Shown here one piece after another: positions 41,725 through 52,314 of a stretch of 64,000 nucleotides of DNA. Source of the stretch: Isochrysis galbana (Eukaryota; Haptophyta; Isochrysidales; Isochrysidaceae). Position 1 is the stretch's first letter, and each line of letters starts with the position of its first letter. A model generated the notes under the pieces. It was not told where the DNA came from. It did no database searches and worked only from the letters and a program-made list of their open reading frames with translations. The position numbers and the translations under genes are program-made. The stretch spans positions 6,127,505 to 6,191,504 of the forward strand of contig CM030936.1 of the NCBI GenBank assembly GCA_018136815.1, in the 5' to 3' direction.

Positions 41725-44543
41725 ATGTCCCTGCCGCTCAGGTGCCGGCTGCTCGACTCCTGCTCCGGGAATTTCCGCAACGGAAGGAGCCAGTGGATCC
41801 GTGACCTCGCGCGGGCTTGGCACATTTCGGACGTGTCCCCGCGGTTGTCAGCAGGAGGTGTGCAGAGGATGGCGTTGATCTGCATGGCAGCACTAAGCGT
41901 AGCGCTCCTTTTCCTTCGAGGTATCCTGGACGACCAACTCATCGAGGACATGACGGCAGTGATGGGCGCACCGACGGGCATGGTCATACTTATTTGCTCC
42001 ACCTTTTTCAAGTCTCAAGGGAGCAACAGCACAATGAATTCTAGCCGGCTCCTCCCTAGTCCTCATCTCGCGCTCATGATCCCGTTCAGCATTTGGTATC
42101 TGCTGTATTGTCCCCGGTGGCCGCCACCAGCGGCATACGCGCTTTATCCCACCGGCATAGCCTTCGGTGCCTTCCTCTGCCAGTTTTTCATGGCCCTTCG
42201 CCGTTTCCCGATCACGACACGTTGTGGGATCTTCACCATCCTCTCGCTCTTGCACTGTTTCCGACCGTTGCTGTCCATCGGCTGGCGGGAGCCGGCACTG
42301 GTCATCGTGGGTGGTGTCACGGGTCTCCTGTGTGGTGCAGTGCTGAGCGCTGGCGGTGAGGTGGTGAGCGACTTGATGGATCTAGCGGAGTACAATCGCC
42401 GTGCTGACTTCAAATTGAATCATGTGATAAAGGGGCAGTGCGGTGGTGCAGCGGCTTTGCTGTCAACATTGATAGAGGCCCAGTCCGAGCACCCTGACGA
42501 CGGCATGATCTTGAAGGCAGATCTGAAAGAGGAGCTTCTCCAGATCCGAGATATGATTCGGCACGCTACCGATTGGTGCGACTCACCGGCACACTATCGC
42601 TCTGCAAATTGTGCCGATCGCCAGACGACCTTGCTCCTTAAGCCTCAGCCCTTCCTTGCCTCCCTCGGCACCTTAGCTTCACGCCCTTTGGCTATGCCAT
42701 TATCTCAGGTGCCAGAAGCGTCAGATCCTTGTTCAGCTGGAGGGTGGCACGTACCTAACAAATAAGGCACGCGTCCGCCTCGACGCCGAGCTTCGCAGCA
42801 TCTTTGGCCCGTGCGCCGACTTAGATGCGGAGGAGATGGTCATGATCGACGAGACAGTGTTTCGATGGGTGGCTCTTGAGCTGTCGTCCAACGCTTGCAA
42901 GTCCTCGCCATCGAGCAAGCCTGTTCGAGTGAGCGCGAGGCTTCAAAAGGGTACGCTGCTCACGGGGGCCCAGCATTCAAAGGCGGCCGTGCCAGTGCTC
43001 TCACCCGTTTTGCTTGCCGCTATCATGAGTGCCCAATGCGCGCGGCAGGTCTCGTAGAGTGGTGTGAAGCAAGAGTTAGACTCACTCGTGCTTTGCTTGT
43101 CGACAGCTTGCCATGGGCGGGCAGCCTCAGCTACATATGCCTTGTTTGCCATGTTGCTTCTCAGATCCCAATTCGGTGGAGGAGTCATTGCACTTCACCA
43201 TCACAACTCAGAATCGCCCTGGATCGCGGGATCTCTCCACTGAAGAATGCGAGGTGGTGTTCAACAATCTGGCGAGGAAGAGCATGCGGAAATCGAGCGT
43301 CGGTACCCACTTAGACCGGTCCGCAGCAAACCCGTCCGCACCGATCCCACGCCATCATGCGTAGCGCACCATCTTATGCTTCGGTACCTGCCCTTTTTAC
43401 AGCGATGGGCACGGCCTTGCCTCGGCCAAATCGGCAGTGATGTCGATTGGTGGCAAAGTATGGATTACGGCGGATGAGATCCAGACGACGGTGCACGTCA
43501 TCCTACCAGCAGCGCGTTGCGCGGATGAAGAAACAGCGCCCATGTGTGGCAATAGCAAGATCGCTGCTCCCAAAACTCTCCAGCCGATGCGCATCCTCCA
43601 GACGGAAAGCCTTGTGGCGGCAGTCGAGGAAGATGGTGAACTGCATGCATCGACTGCATCGCCGATCTTGTTGACAGCTCGATCACCCACCTTGACGCCC
43701 AACGCCCCTTCTCCAATCGGGGGTAGTACGTCGCTCATTCCTTCTCTCAAAGTCACTGGGATAACTCTGCCTGAACCACTTGTATGCATGCAAGTTTGCC
43801 CGACACGCCCGCCTGTATGCATCGGGATCGACGACTCACCGAGCTTGCGCCGAGTGCAGGTATGCATGCGCTTGTACTACGAAACGACGCGTACCATGAG
43901 CCATCTTTTGGCAAGAAGAGTGGCCGGAACCCACCGAGCCCCGCACCGTGCTCCTTAGGCGGTACTCTTCCGCTCCTTCTTGAAGGCAGATTCCGGTCGC
44001 AGTGGCAGCGTCGGCTCTTGCGCCAAGGAAGTTGAGGCATTCGTGGACATGGTGATGGGCAAATGCACACTGTGCGCTCGCCACATGCCCGCTCCCATAT
44101 CGTTGCAAATTGCTGATCTCCGATTGCAAGTCGTGCGCTGAGAGTGCTTATACTCGCTTTGCGCGGTGCGCCAGGCCAACGCGACGTTGAGTGCTGGTTT
44201 GATTCTTGGCTTCGCATGCTCGGCTTAATGCAGGTCTCTTGAACCCGCGGACATGCCTCCAGCGGACATTGTTGTCCTTGACGAAAACATAGACATCGAC
44301 CTCGACGATGACACGCTTTATGTGAAAGGTTCTGAGCTTGCCTGTGAGCTTAGAGGTAGGGGCTTCATGGGCATCGTGTGCATTCTGACCGGTACATCCG
44401 AGGAGCACTTGGAGGGCCTCGCTTGGCTGCCATGGGTGGACTACGTTTTTGACAAGAGCACGGACATAAAAACCATTGGTAATGAGCTCTCGGCCGCGTA
44501 CGCGACTATGTCGAGTCAATCACCGACAAGAAAGAGCACATAG
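41725..44543 (+). CDS. Membrane hybrid histidine kinase with receiver domain
   Basis: Six exons: 41725..42575, 42709..42950, 43165..43318, 43403..43859, 43959..44071, 44234..44543, total 708 residues, phases consistent. About five hydrophobic segments (residues 50-210) are followed by a DHp helix with the phosphoacceptor His 233 (FKLNHVIKG). The HATPase follows: N-box ALELSSNACKSSP with Asn 345, a degenerate G1 (TQNRPGS instead of DNGPG), and G2 SSVGTHLDRDGHGLASAKSA. A C-terminal receiver has the acidic pair in IGIDDSPSLRR, Asp 622 (VVLDENID), Thr 658 (ILTGTS) and Lys 680 (FDKS). The protein should sense a signal at a membrane and pass phosphate from His to Asp. The missing G1 Asp could weaken ATP binding. 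The start is the first in-frame ATG; a CTCAG|GTGCC just after it could be an acceptor, so an upstream exon is possible. Confidence 0.8.
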
Positions 44544-45960
44544 TGCAAGCCATTGTTGTGTATCCCCGTGCGTTCGTTCCCGAATCGTGCCAAATCGTGC
44601 CCCAAACGATTGTTATGCGCACGATGGTCGTCTTGTAGCGGAGGAATTTCAGAACGATGCTTCCAAAAGGTACAGCATCCTGCCGCGGATCAGCTATTGT
44701 TCCTGTGTTGGTGAGAAGGTGGACGCAAAGTGGTGGGCACCGGCGCGAAATCCGAGACTTGAGAGAAATGTTGTTCTCCCTTCCGTCCTTGCTCCGTGAC
44801 GCCTCATTTTGCTGCGATGACCGCACCTTATAGGGCGGTCAAACAGAACTTTTCTACTACTACTACCAGTATCTAATGTGGCGGGGAGGCTGCTTTTTTG
44901 ACCATGCCGCGATGCCCAATAAAAATGTCCGGGGGGACCACCTGCCATCTATTGGCACGAATGTCTTCGCAGAGAAATGGAGACGAATGGTTTCATATGA
45001 TAGCCCGGTCACTCACTAGGGGGGTGCGGAGGGCACCATCGGTAATGGGCAAACGCCAAGACCTAAATCCTAAATAAGCCTCCCTATAGGTTCTGGTGGG
45101 GCTCAGCGCTCAGCCCCTGGCCCCCCCCTGCCTCTCCTACGCTCGCCACGCTGGCGCCATGGGAGCCGCCCAGAGCCCCCTGTCAACCTGGCGACCAAGG
45201 ATCTTGGGGGGGGAGTCAGTACGAGAGCGCAGGCCCAAGCGGGCCTGGGAGTGCCGCGATGTCCGACGCCTGTGCCTGTGCGCCCCCCAGTCCGCCCGTG
45301 ATGCTTCCGTGTGCCGCCCCTTGTCATGTGCCGAGCCTCTGGTCGGTCCGCCAGTAGCAGCCTCGCCCCATGTTCATACACGTGCCCCGTACCCGATGTC
45401 TCCCGGCTCCTCCTCGACCATCCCCACTAGCTCCCCTTGTTCATACAGCATTCCCACTTATGCTGCTATGATCCACAGCCACAGCTCCACCCACACCACC
45501 ACAGCTTCCAACAATTGGAAGACATTTGCACACGAAACGAAAACGAAAAAATGCAAAATGTCTCCTGGCGGCAAGGAATCCGTAAACTCTCAATCCACGG
45601 GAGGGTGCTATAGCTAATTAATAATTAATAGGTAATAGGTCTTCATCATCAGCACAGCACTTCGTGCACTTCGTAATCTGTAATCTTCATCTACGGCACG
45701 TCGAGGTACACTGGCTCTCGACTATCACATTCCCTAATTGTTTATGGTAAGCCATAGATGAGCTCGTTTGCTTGGTACCACCTCCCATGAAGGTGCGGGC
45801 CATCAAAAGTCCCAGTGCACCACCCGAACACGGGGGAAAATTACCCCCCGCATATATACATGTTATATTTACTAGAGTATTCGACCCCCCTCTCCGACCC
45901 CCCTCCCCCCCCCCCCCCCCACACACACACTCAATTGCATTGTGATCACAGCAGAATAAC
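44544..45960. other. Intergenic, no gene recognised
   Basis: Contains R4 copy 2 (44833-44985) and Pro/Ser/Thr-biased frames without family resemblance. The word AAGGTGCGGGCCAT at 45788 recurs at 47411. Confidence 0.4.
44833..44985 (+). repeat. Repeat family R4, copy 2
   Basis: Starts GGGCGGTCAAACAG like copy 1, then TTTTTTGACCATG, GCGATGCCCAATAAAAA, a G/C run and CTTCGCAGAGAAATGG. About 75-80 percent similar by eye. Confidence 0.7.
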
Positions 45961-46272
45961 CTACACCTTGAGCTTCCTCAGCTGTGAGAGCATTGGCTGG
46001 CTCTCCGCGCCAATAGGGTTGCACGAGAGGTTTACCGACGACAGCCGGAAGCTCCGCGCGAGCTCGCACAGGCGCTGCACGCCCGCCGGTCCGATCCGGT
46101 TGCGGTCGAGGATGAGCGTATGGGTCCTCCGACACGCTCCTGCCTCAAGCACGCGACAGACCATGTCCAAGGCCTCGTCATCGAGATCCGCATCAGACAG
46201 ACACACGGTGGAGCGGTTGGAGGATACACTGAAGGTACTCCACTCGATGCGCGAGGGGTCGAACTTCTTGAT
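45961..46272 (-). CDS. Leucine-rich repeat protein, last exon
   Basis: The exon starts after GCGGCTGCAG and encodes 103 residues ending at a stop at 45961. It contains STVCLSDADLDDEALDMVC, LILDRNRIGPAGVQRLCELA and LSSVNLSCNPIG, which are ribonuclease-inhibitor-type leucine-rich repeats with the LxLxxNxIG pattern. These act as protein-binding surfaces. Upstream on the minus strand there is only low-complexity G/C sequence and no convincing further exon, so either the rest of the gene is across an intron I cannot resolve or this is a truncated copy. Confidence 0.5.
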   Translation of the reverse strand: MKKFDPSRIEWSTFSVSSNRSTVCLSDADLDDEALDMVCRVLEAGACRRTHTLILDRNRIGPAGVQRLCELARSFRLSSVNLSCNPIGAESQPMLSQLRKLKV

Positions 46273-46658
46273 CTGCAGCCGCATGCCGCCTCGCCGGCCA
46301 ATTCGCACCACCCGCCCCCACCACTTCTCACTACCCACCCACCCTTCCCCCCCCCCCTCTCTCTCTCCCACGGCAGCAACCCCCTCCACATGCGGGCTCA
46401 AAATCGGCACCCACGCCCGGCGGCCGGCCAACGCGCGCCTGGGTGTGCACGCGCGGCGCGTTGCGCCGTGGCGCCGAATGGGCGCGCCCATCCGCCCGCG
46501 CGCGCGCCGAAGCCCCCCCCCCCCCCACACACACACACCCCACCCCTTTTCACAAGCCGCTCCCCCCCCCCCCCCCAAGCCGCTCCCCCCCCTCTCTCTC
46601 TCCCTCCCACCTTCCGTCTGCCCCGCCTCCAGCCCGTCTGCCCCGCCTCCAGACCCCC

Positions 46659-46955
46659 ATGGCACGCACACGCGCTCCTCCCCCGAGAACCAGTGCGCTC
46701 CGTTTGCTCCAGATGCTCATGGAGCAGTCGGCCGAAGTCCTCGCCCCCGCCGAGGAACCTGCTTCTCTTCCGCAACGTGCCGAGCGCGCGCTCGACGGCG
46801 TGCTTTCATGTGTACGCTCCGCCCTCGCGCGTCAACCCTCCGCCTGGCGCGCTCTCCTCGAGGCGTCCTGCGTGACCCTGTCCGAGCAGGAGCTCGACGG
46901 CTCGTACATCGTCGCCCTCTCGTGCGCATGCGCGCACGAGTGGTGGTGTCATGCC
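46659..46955 (+). CDS. Possible small alpha-helical protein or first exon
   Basis: From the ATG at 46659 the frame gives about 100 residues (LRLLQMLMEQSAEVLAPAEE, RAERALDGVLSCVRSALARQ, LLEASCVTLSEQELDGSYIV) that look like amphipathic helices. After HEW a GTGGTG could be a donor. No downstream partner exon was found before the antisense acidic gene. The frame on the opposite strand is arginine-rich and less protein-like. No family recognised. Confidence 0.3.
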
Positions 46956-46965
46956 TTTGACCTTC

Positions 46966-47393
46966 CTCTCTCGTCAGGGAGAACGAGGCGAAGGAGGGGG
47001 CTGGGGCGGATAGAGGGGCTGGGGCGCTGGGCGGATGGGGGACGGCTCGGCGGCTAAGGAGGGGGAGGGGGGAGGCGAGGGGTTGGGGGAGCTCGGCGGG
47101 GAGGGGGGGGAGGACTCGGCGGCGGGTGGAAGGGGGGGGGACTCAGCGGCGGGGGGAAGGGGGTCGAGAATAATCATACCGTCAGGGGGCCCAATCTTTT
47201 CACAAGCAGTGTGACCTTTTCACAGGAGGCGTCTGTGAAAAGCCCAATGTATTCCCTTAGGGGGAGGGGCAGTCACAATGGGGACGGTCGAAGTCCCGCG
47301 CCTTTTGGCGCGGAGGAGGGGGGGTTATTGGAAGTCACAAGTGTCAGAGCGGGGGCGGTAGAAGTCCCGCACCTTTGGCATCCAATTCGCCAT
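46966..47393. other. Intergenic G-rich region
   Basis: Purine-rich with tandem GGGG-AGG units and GACTCGGCGGC/GACTCAGCGGC words (47110-47155). Two short near-repeats carry GTGACCTTTTCACA and GGAAGTCACAAG type words. Confidence 0.4.
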
Positions 47394-48308
47394 TCAGCTT
47401 GGGAGGGTATAAGGTGCGGGCCATGAAAGGTGTCGTTGCTGCAGCCGGTCGAGGTGCATCAGCAGCTCGGTCTTGAGGCCGTACGAGCTCGACGACGCAT
47501 GGTCCTCCATCACACGCGAGGCATCCGTGGAGGTCTCGATCGCGGCCTCCGCGGAGGTCGGCTCGGCTGCGGTCTCCGCGGAATCCTCGAGCTGAGTCAG
47601 TTCCTCCAGCTGCGTGGCCACCTCCAACCCCTCCTGAGCGGGTGCGTCGGACGTCTCCTCTTCCTTTTCCTCCGTCTTCTCCTCACCCTCCTTTTCGTTC
47701 GCCTTGGCAGGAGCGGGCGCCTCGGCGGTCTCGGCCTCCTCGGCGGTCTCGCCCTTCTCCTCCTCCTCGAGCTGAGTGGCCTCTTCCAGCTGCGTGGCCT
47801 CTTCGAACCGAGTGAAGACTTCTCCGACTGGTGCGTCGGACGCAGCCGTCTTCTCATTCTCCGCCTTCTCCGCCTTCTCGTCCTCTTCCTCGGCTTCCTT
47901 CTCATCGGCGAGAGCGAGCGCGTGGGCGGTCTCGACCTCCTCCATCGACTCGGCTGGCTCCTCGACATCCGCAACCCGCGCGATGGGAACAAGAAGACCT
48001 GGAGCGTCCGACGCACAGTCCTCGTTCTCCTCTTCTCCTCCCACAGGCTTGGAGTCCTCGTCGGTGGTGGTGGTGGTGGCCTCATCGGTCGGGGAAAGGG
48101 CCTCCTCCTCGGCATAAGGAACGCGAACAGGATCCGCCTCCTCCGCCGCGCCCTTGGAGCAGGAAGAGGAACGAGTCGTGCGAGCAGCGCTTGCGCTCGG
48201 CGTCCAGTCGACAGGTGGCTGTGTCGAGCGAGTCGAACGAAACCAGCGAGCAGGAGCACGAGAGGAGAGGACGGAGGACCGTACCGATGCGCGCCGAGTC
48301 GCCACCAT
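47394..48308 (-). CDS. Glutamate-rich acidic protein
   Basis: Single frame of 304 residues. The first 60 residues are basic and Ser/Arg-rich. The middle is very acidic with imperfect repeats built on EEATQLEE and EEAETAEAPAPA, and with DAP-type spacers; the last 40 residues are less biased. No domain recognised. Such sequences are found in disordered linkers and in biomineral-associated or nucleolar proteins, but nothing here decides. Codon and phase structure favour the minus strand: the plus-strand reading of the same DNA is a leucine-rich mirror. Confidence 0.5.
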   Translation of the reverse strand: MVATRRASVRSSVLSSRAPARWFRSTRSTQPPVDWTPSASAARTTRSSSCSKGAAEEADPVRVPYAEEEALSPTDEATTTTTDEDSKPVGGEEENEDCASDAPGLLVPIARVADVEEPAESMEEVETAHALALADEKEAEEEDEKAEKAENEKTAASDAPVGEVFTRFEEATQLEEATQLEEEEKGETAEEAETAEAPAPAKANEKEGEEKTEEKEEETSDAPAQEGLEVATQLEELTQLEDSAETAAEPTSAEAAIETSTDASRVMEDHASSSSYGLKTELLMHLDRLQQRHLSWPAPYTLPS

Positions 48309-49698
48309 CGTGAGGAAGACGAGGGCGAGGAGAGAGCTGGAGGGTGAGCGAGGAGGAGGAGGGAGGCAGGCAGTAGGAGCCGTCTCTCTCTGGTAGGTCG
48401 ATGAGAGGGGGAGGAGGGGACCCGGGGGAGGGGGCCCGGGGGGAGGGGAGAGACCCCAAGACCTATCGATTGTTTACGTTAGTGTTTTCGCAATATACGG
48501 TAATATTTTCCCCGGTCCCAGGGGTGCCCCCGCGGTTCCCGACCGCCTCTGCGTCCAGAGTCCCCCCGCGGAAAGAGTGAACGCACGGCGTGCACCTTCC
48601 TGGAAGTTGCTATGCGCACGCACGGCGCCCCGCGGGGGGGGGAGCCGATGTGCATACGCACGGCGTGCACAATGATTGCAAGCAATCACACGTGCTGCGC
48701 AAACGAAACATCTCGTATATGGCTACTTTACGTTAATATGGGCCTTAGGGAAAAAAGTTTCTATGCGCACGCACGGCGCCCTCGCGAGGGGGGAAGTCGA
48801 TGCGCATACGCACGGCGTGCACAATGATTGCAAGTAATCACATGTGCTGCGTAAACGAAACAGGAAAAAGTTTCTATGCACATCTCGTATACGGCGATTA
48901 GCTTTGTTTTGTACCACTGTTGTTAATAACTAAAAAAGAAAACAGATATGTTGAAAAACCACCTGGTCCTCTTTTGACGGAACGCGACTTAATGATAGCT
49001 GAACGCTAACCGCATGGACTTAGTTGCGATACAGTCGCATTGTTGAGGGTAGATAGCGCGGTTAGGGTACGTCAAGCACCTGAAGGAAGAGGGGAACCCC
49101 AGCCCGTGCCCATTGTAGATTTACGCCTCAAGCTCGTTGTGCCGCGCACAAAAAGCTAGAGGTGGGCAGCCGAGGCAAAATCGAATGCATATGCTAGCGC
49201 ACTACTGCGTAGCACTGCAACGGCTTTTTATTGAGATTTATTTCGTACACCATTTCCCGCAACGCGCTCAAGCAATTAGCTGCCAGCATCACCCGTGCCA
49301 TGCTGCAACCCCCCCGCCCCTCCACGCCGCCCCCGACCCCGGAGTTCATCTTGACATGGGGCATGCAATTCAATTCTGTGAGGTCCTTCTGCCCCATCTC
49401 CATAATGTTCTTGCCCCGCGAAAGCCGAATGCAAGAGTGAGTACCGCCTTCGCACTCGGCACCACACACCATGCGCATGGATCTGGCTCGCCGGTAACCA
49501 CAAACTGGACGTTCCTAGACCCGTGGTCTTCTAGGACGGCGCTCGCCGCTGTCGCATCTTTGCTGCGAGGACACATTGGTGCACTCATCCTGCCTCACAA
49601 CGGCAAGCGCCTTTCCGCGACCGTTTTCAAGACTCCTTAGCCCCCAGGAAGGATTGGTGTCACCAAAATCAAGCGCAAGCGTCAGTCCTTTCGCCCGT
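48309..49698. other. Intergenic with tandem R5 copies
   Basis: Pyrimidine-rich on the minus strand next to the acidic gene. Two R5 units lie in tandem (48590-48890). Frames at 49140-49640 on both strands are short and unassigned; a plus-strand run HLDMGHAIQFCEVLLPHL and an overlapping minus-strand run are equally plausible, so neither is called. Confidence 0.4.
48590..48890 (+). repeat. Repeat family R5, two tandem copies
   Basis: Two head-to-tail units of about 150 bp, each with CTATGCGCACGCACGGCGCC, GCATACGCACGGCGTGCAC and AATGATTGCAAG, joined at GGGCCTTAGGGAAAAAAG (48742). Related to 35788-35990. Confidence 0.75.
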
Positions 49699-51480
49699 CT
49701 AACCGGCGAGTCCATCGGTGCGAGGGCTCATGTTGAGCTGCTGCCTCCATTCACGCTTGCTAAGGGCGTTGTCATACGTAATTTCTTGATGCCCGACGAT
49801 GGGGCTGCCCACTGGCGAATGTGCTCTTGAGGTTGCGGCCATGGGCACGATGGTCGAGATTCCTCCACCTAGAAGGGCTCCGACGCTATCGCGCCACGCC
49901 AGCGGAGCAGCCGCGCCCACCCCGCGACGTGTCGCCGAGAGCGGTGCGTTCTCGATCGCGCCGCCGCACCACGGCGGTGGCTGTGTGGAGGGCGGCGTTG
50001 CTGGAGCAGTGCCGCGTGCCGTCATGACCGAAAGGTTATAAGCGGCGGTTGCGTCAGTTTCGGCGGCGTTCGCGATGCCTGGGCGCGCGATCCCGGGTGC
50101 ACGCTGAGAGGCAGGATGGCGGTAGGTCGAGCTCATCCCGGCCACGGGTTGTGAATTGGCAACGCGCGCGTCGACAGCAGCATAAGCGGTAGAAGCCTCA
50201 GCCGCTTCGCGTTGCCGCTCGGGTGATATGGGTGTGGGACCGCCTGCGCCTGCGACGAGCGTTTCGCGCCACGCACGGCGCGCGTCGTCCGCCTGCCTCG
50301 CGTTCATGCCGACTGTCGGTGGCTGGAGGTTGGCCGGCTCAGAGCGGATGATGGCATTGACATTGAACCCGTCGCGCGGCGTTGCAGCGCCGGCGACAAC
50401 ATATGAGCCAGCCGTGCCGAGCCGCGCGGCAAGTGCGGCGTCCTGCGCAGCCAGACGCTGTTCAAGAAGCGCCTTGCGCGCTGCGGCGTTGCGCTCGCAG
50501 GACTCGTGATCGATGGCCTCGTCCACCATGAAGACACGCGCATTGGAGTGCACGTCTGGCCGGTCTGATGAGCGACGCGTTGCGACCCACGCCAGCTCGG
50601 CCGCCGGGTCGGCGGTGGTCAGCCCACCAAGCGCGCTTCCCAGGTGGTCCTCTTGTGCATTAGTGCCCAGTGCCGGCCGCGCGCGGCCTGTCGGGCGCGG
50701 CAGCCGGGCGTCGTCCAGCCAGGGCGGAGCGGTTGGGTTGGGCCGTGCAGTGCGTGGCCTCTCGAAGCGATCGTAGTAGCCAATCCTCGGCGCGTTCCCG
50801 GCGGCGGGCGAGAATGCATCGCCAAGCGGGCCAGGCCCCTGCCGGCACCTGAGATTGTTTGACGATCCCGCCACGTCGCCCACCTCCGACGCCGGCTCAC
50901 CGGGGCGTGCGGCCTCCTTGTCTGGCATCCAGCACGGTACTGCCGGGCAAGGCCTCTGCATAGCTGGCGCCGCACGGGGCAGCACGGTGCCAGCGGGAAG
51001 GAGACGGCTGAGCCCAGCGCCGCTCGCCGAGCACGCACCGTCCTCGCCTTCCACCCACCCCCAGCGCTCTCCATTCCTCTCCTCTCGCTTCATCTCTCCT
51101 CCCTCCCTCTTGTCTGCCTTTTCTTCCTTCTTTTCCTCTTGTCCCTTCACCCTCTTCTCCCACTTCTCTCCCTCCAGCCACTGCCTGTACTCGCGCAGGA
51201 TGGACAGCTGCTCCGCGCCGTCAAGCCCTTCGAGAGAAGGAGGCCCGCGCGCGAAGTCGCGCCGCGCAGCCTCCGCCTCCCTCTCCTTCTCCTCGAGAGA
51301 ACGGCGATAGCGACGGAGAAGATTCAAACGCTCGGCCCCGCTCAGCCCTGAGAGGTCGGGCGGGTCGTGGGCGAAGACGAGAGAGGAGGCGCTCGATGTT
51401 GGACGGCGTTGCCCGCACCACGCGCCCTCTGCACTCGACGGAACCCTCGTGCCAGACACGTGAGATGAGAAGTCGGACAT
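49699..51480 (-). CDS. Unrecognised 593-residue protein with internal repeat
   Basis: Frame of 593 residues from the ATG at 51480, chosen because the codons upstream are pure purine-tract translation. Near the N-terminus two units align: LSGLSGAERLNLLRRYRRSL and LEGLDGAEQLSILREYRQWL, about 45 residues apart, probably paired helices. Residues 190-250 are Lys/Glu/Gly-rich and could be an unspliced intron of length divisible by three. Later parts share a short motif: ARRAWRETL, LAWRDSVG and the C-terminal KREWRQQLN. No known domain. The gene is convergent with nothing on its left and divergent from the THI5-like gene on its right. Confidence 0.5.
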   Translation of the reverse strand: MSDFSSHVSGTRVPSSAEGAWCGQRRPTSSASSLVFAHDPPDLSGLSGAERLNLLRRYRRSLEEKEREAEAARRDFARGPPSLEGLDGAEQLSILREYRQWLEGEKWEKRVKGQEEKKEEKADKREGGEMKREERNGERWGWVEGEDGACSASGAGLSRLLPAGTVLPRAAPAMQRPCPAVPCWMPDKEAARPGEPASEVGDVAGSSNNLRCRQGPGPLGDAFSPAAGNAPRIGYYDRFERPRTARPNPTAPPWLDDARLPRPTGRARPALGTNAQEDHLGSALGGLTTADPAAELAWVATRRSSDRPDVHSNARVFMVDEAIDHESCERNAAARKALLEQRLAAQDAALAARLGTAGSYVVAGAATPRDGFNVNAIIRSEPANLQPPTVGMNARQADDARRAWRETLVAGAGGPTPISPERQREAAEASTAYAAVDARVANSQPVAGMSSTYRHPASQRAPGIARPGIANAAETDATAAYNLSVMTARGTAPATPPSTQPPPWCGGAIENAPLSATRRGVGAAAPLAWRDSVGALLGGGISTIVPMAATSRAHSPVGSPIVGHQEITYDNALSKREWRQQLNMSPRTDGLAG

Positions 51481-51943
51481 CGGCCTCTCGCCCTTCGCTC
51501 TCTTCGACTCTCTCCCTTCTTTCCTAGCTCTCATCATCTCTCTTCTCTGTTCTTTCTTCTCTCTTCTCTCTGTTCTTGCCCCCCGAAGTCTACCGGACCG
51601 CCTCCCGCCCCCCGCCGCCCCCCCCCCCCTCTCCCCTCTCTCTCCCCTCCCCACCAACCCGCCACACCCCCCCGTCCTCGAGAGTCGGGTTCGTAGCAAA
51701 CCAGAGTATTCTATGAGAAGGCCTGTTGATGTTAAAAGATCAGACGACCGGCCGGGGGGGCTCACGAAGGAGACTGAGCCGGTCAAAACGACGGGGTTTG
51801 TTTCGCGGCAAAACTGGAGGACTGACCAACCGTCGCTGCGCCAGGCAGCAGGTAGCAAAACGGTACTACTTAGAAAACCATAAAACTACTTGTCATTCCG
51901 CACACCCTCATTTTCTCCCACGCATCTCACTGGTGCCTCCCGT
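51481..51943. other. Intergenic upstream of the 593-residue gene
   Basis: Pyrimidine-rich on the plus strand up to about 51680, including a C run at 51620-51628. No gene. Confidence 0.4.
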
Positions 51944-52197
51944 TGCAGGATAAGTCGGGACTGAGGTCGCCGCCCACTCGGAGACACAGGAGGAAGAGAG
52001 GAAACAAATCACCGGGGGGAGGCGCGGGCCACCGGACCATATCTAAGCCCTTCACCCCAATCCCCCTAGGGGGAGCCGCCTGATGGCGGGGGGAGAAGGG
52101 CTGGGAGCGTGGGGGTGTAGAAAGTTTTCCTACGTGAGTAGAAAGTAGAGGGTCCACGGCTGCGTGCGCGGTGAGACTATTAAAAGGTTTATTTCAG
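51944..52197 (+). repeat. Repeat family R3, copy 2 (right half)
   Basis: Starts GATAAGTCGGGACTGAGG, contains CGGACCATATCTAAGCCC and ends GAGACTATTAAAAGGTTTAT like the copies at 24 and 59 kb. The 5' half is missing. It ends about 118 bp before the start codon of the next gene. Confidence 0.8.
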
Positions 52198-52314
52198 AAA
52201 CGTCGCCGGCGAGGCTGGGTTGCTGGGTTCAACCCCCCCCCCCCCCCCCCCCAACAATTTATCCTTTTTTTTTTCTTCTGAACCCTGGCCGTCGGGGCCG
52301 CGTCCGCCAACCCG

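Noticed and set aside
46331..46671. Upstream extension of the LRR frame (Gly/Arg-rich)
   Set aside because: Low-complexity sequence before a good splice acceptor; treated as intron.
47430..48347. A leucine-rich 305-residue plus-strand frame
   Set aside because: It mirrors the Glu-codon-rich acidic gene on the minus strand (GAG/GAA read as CTC/TTC).
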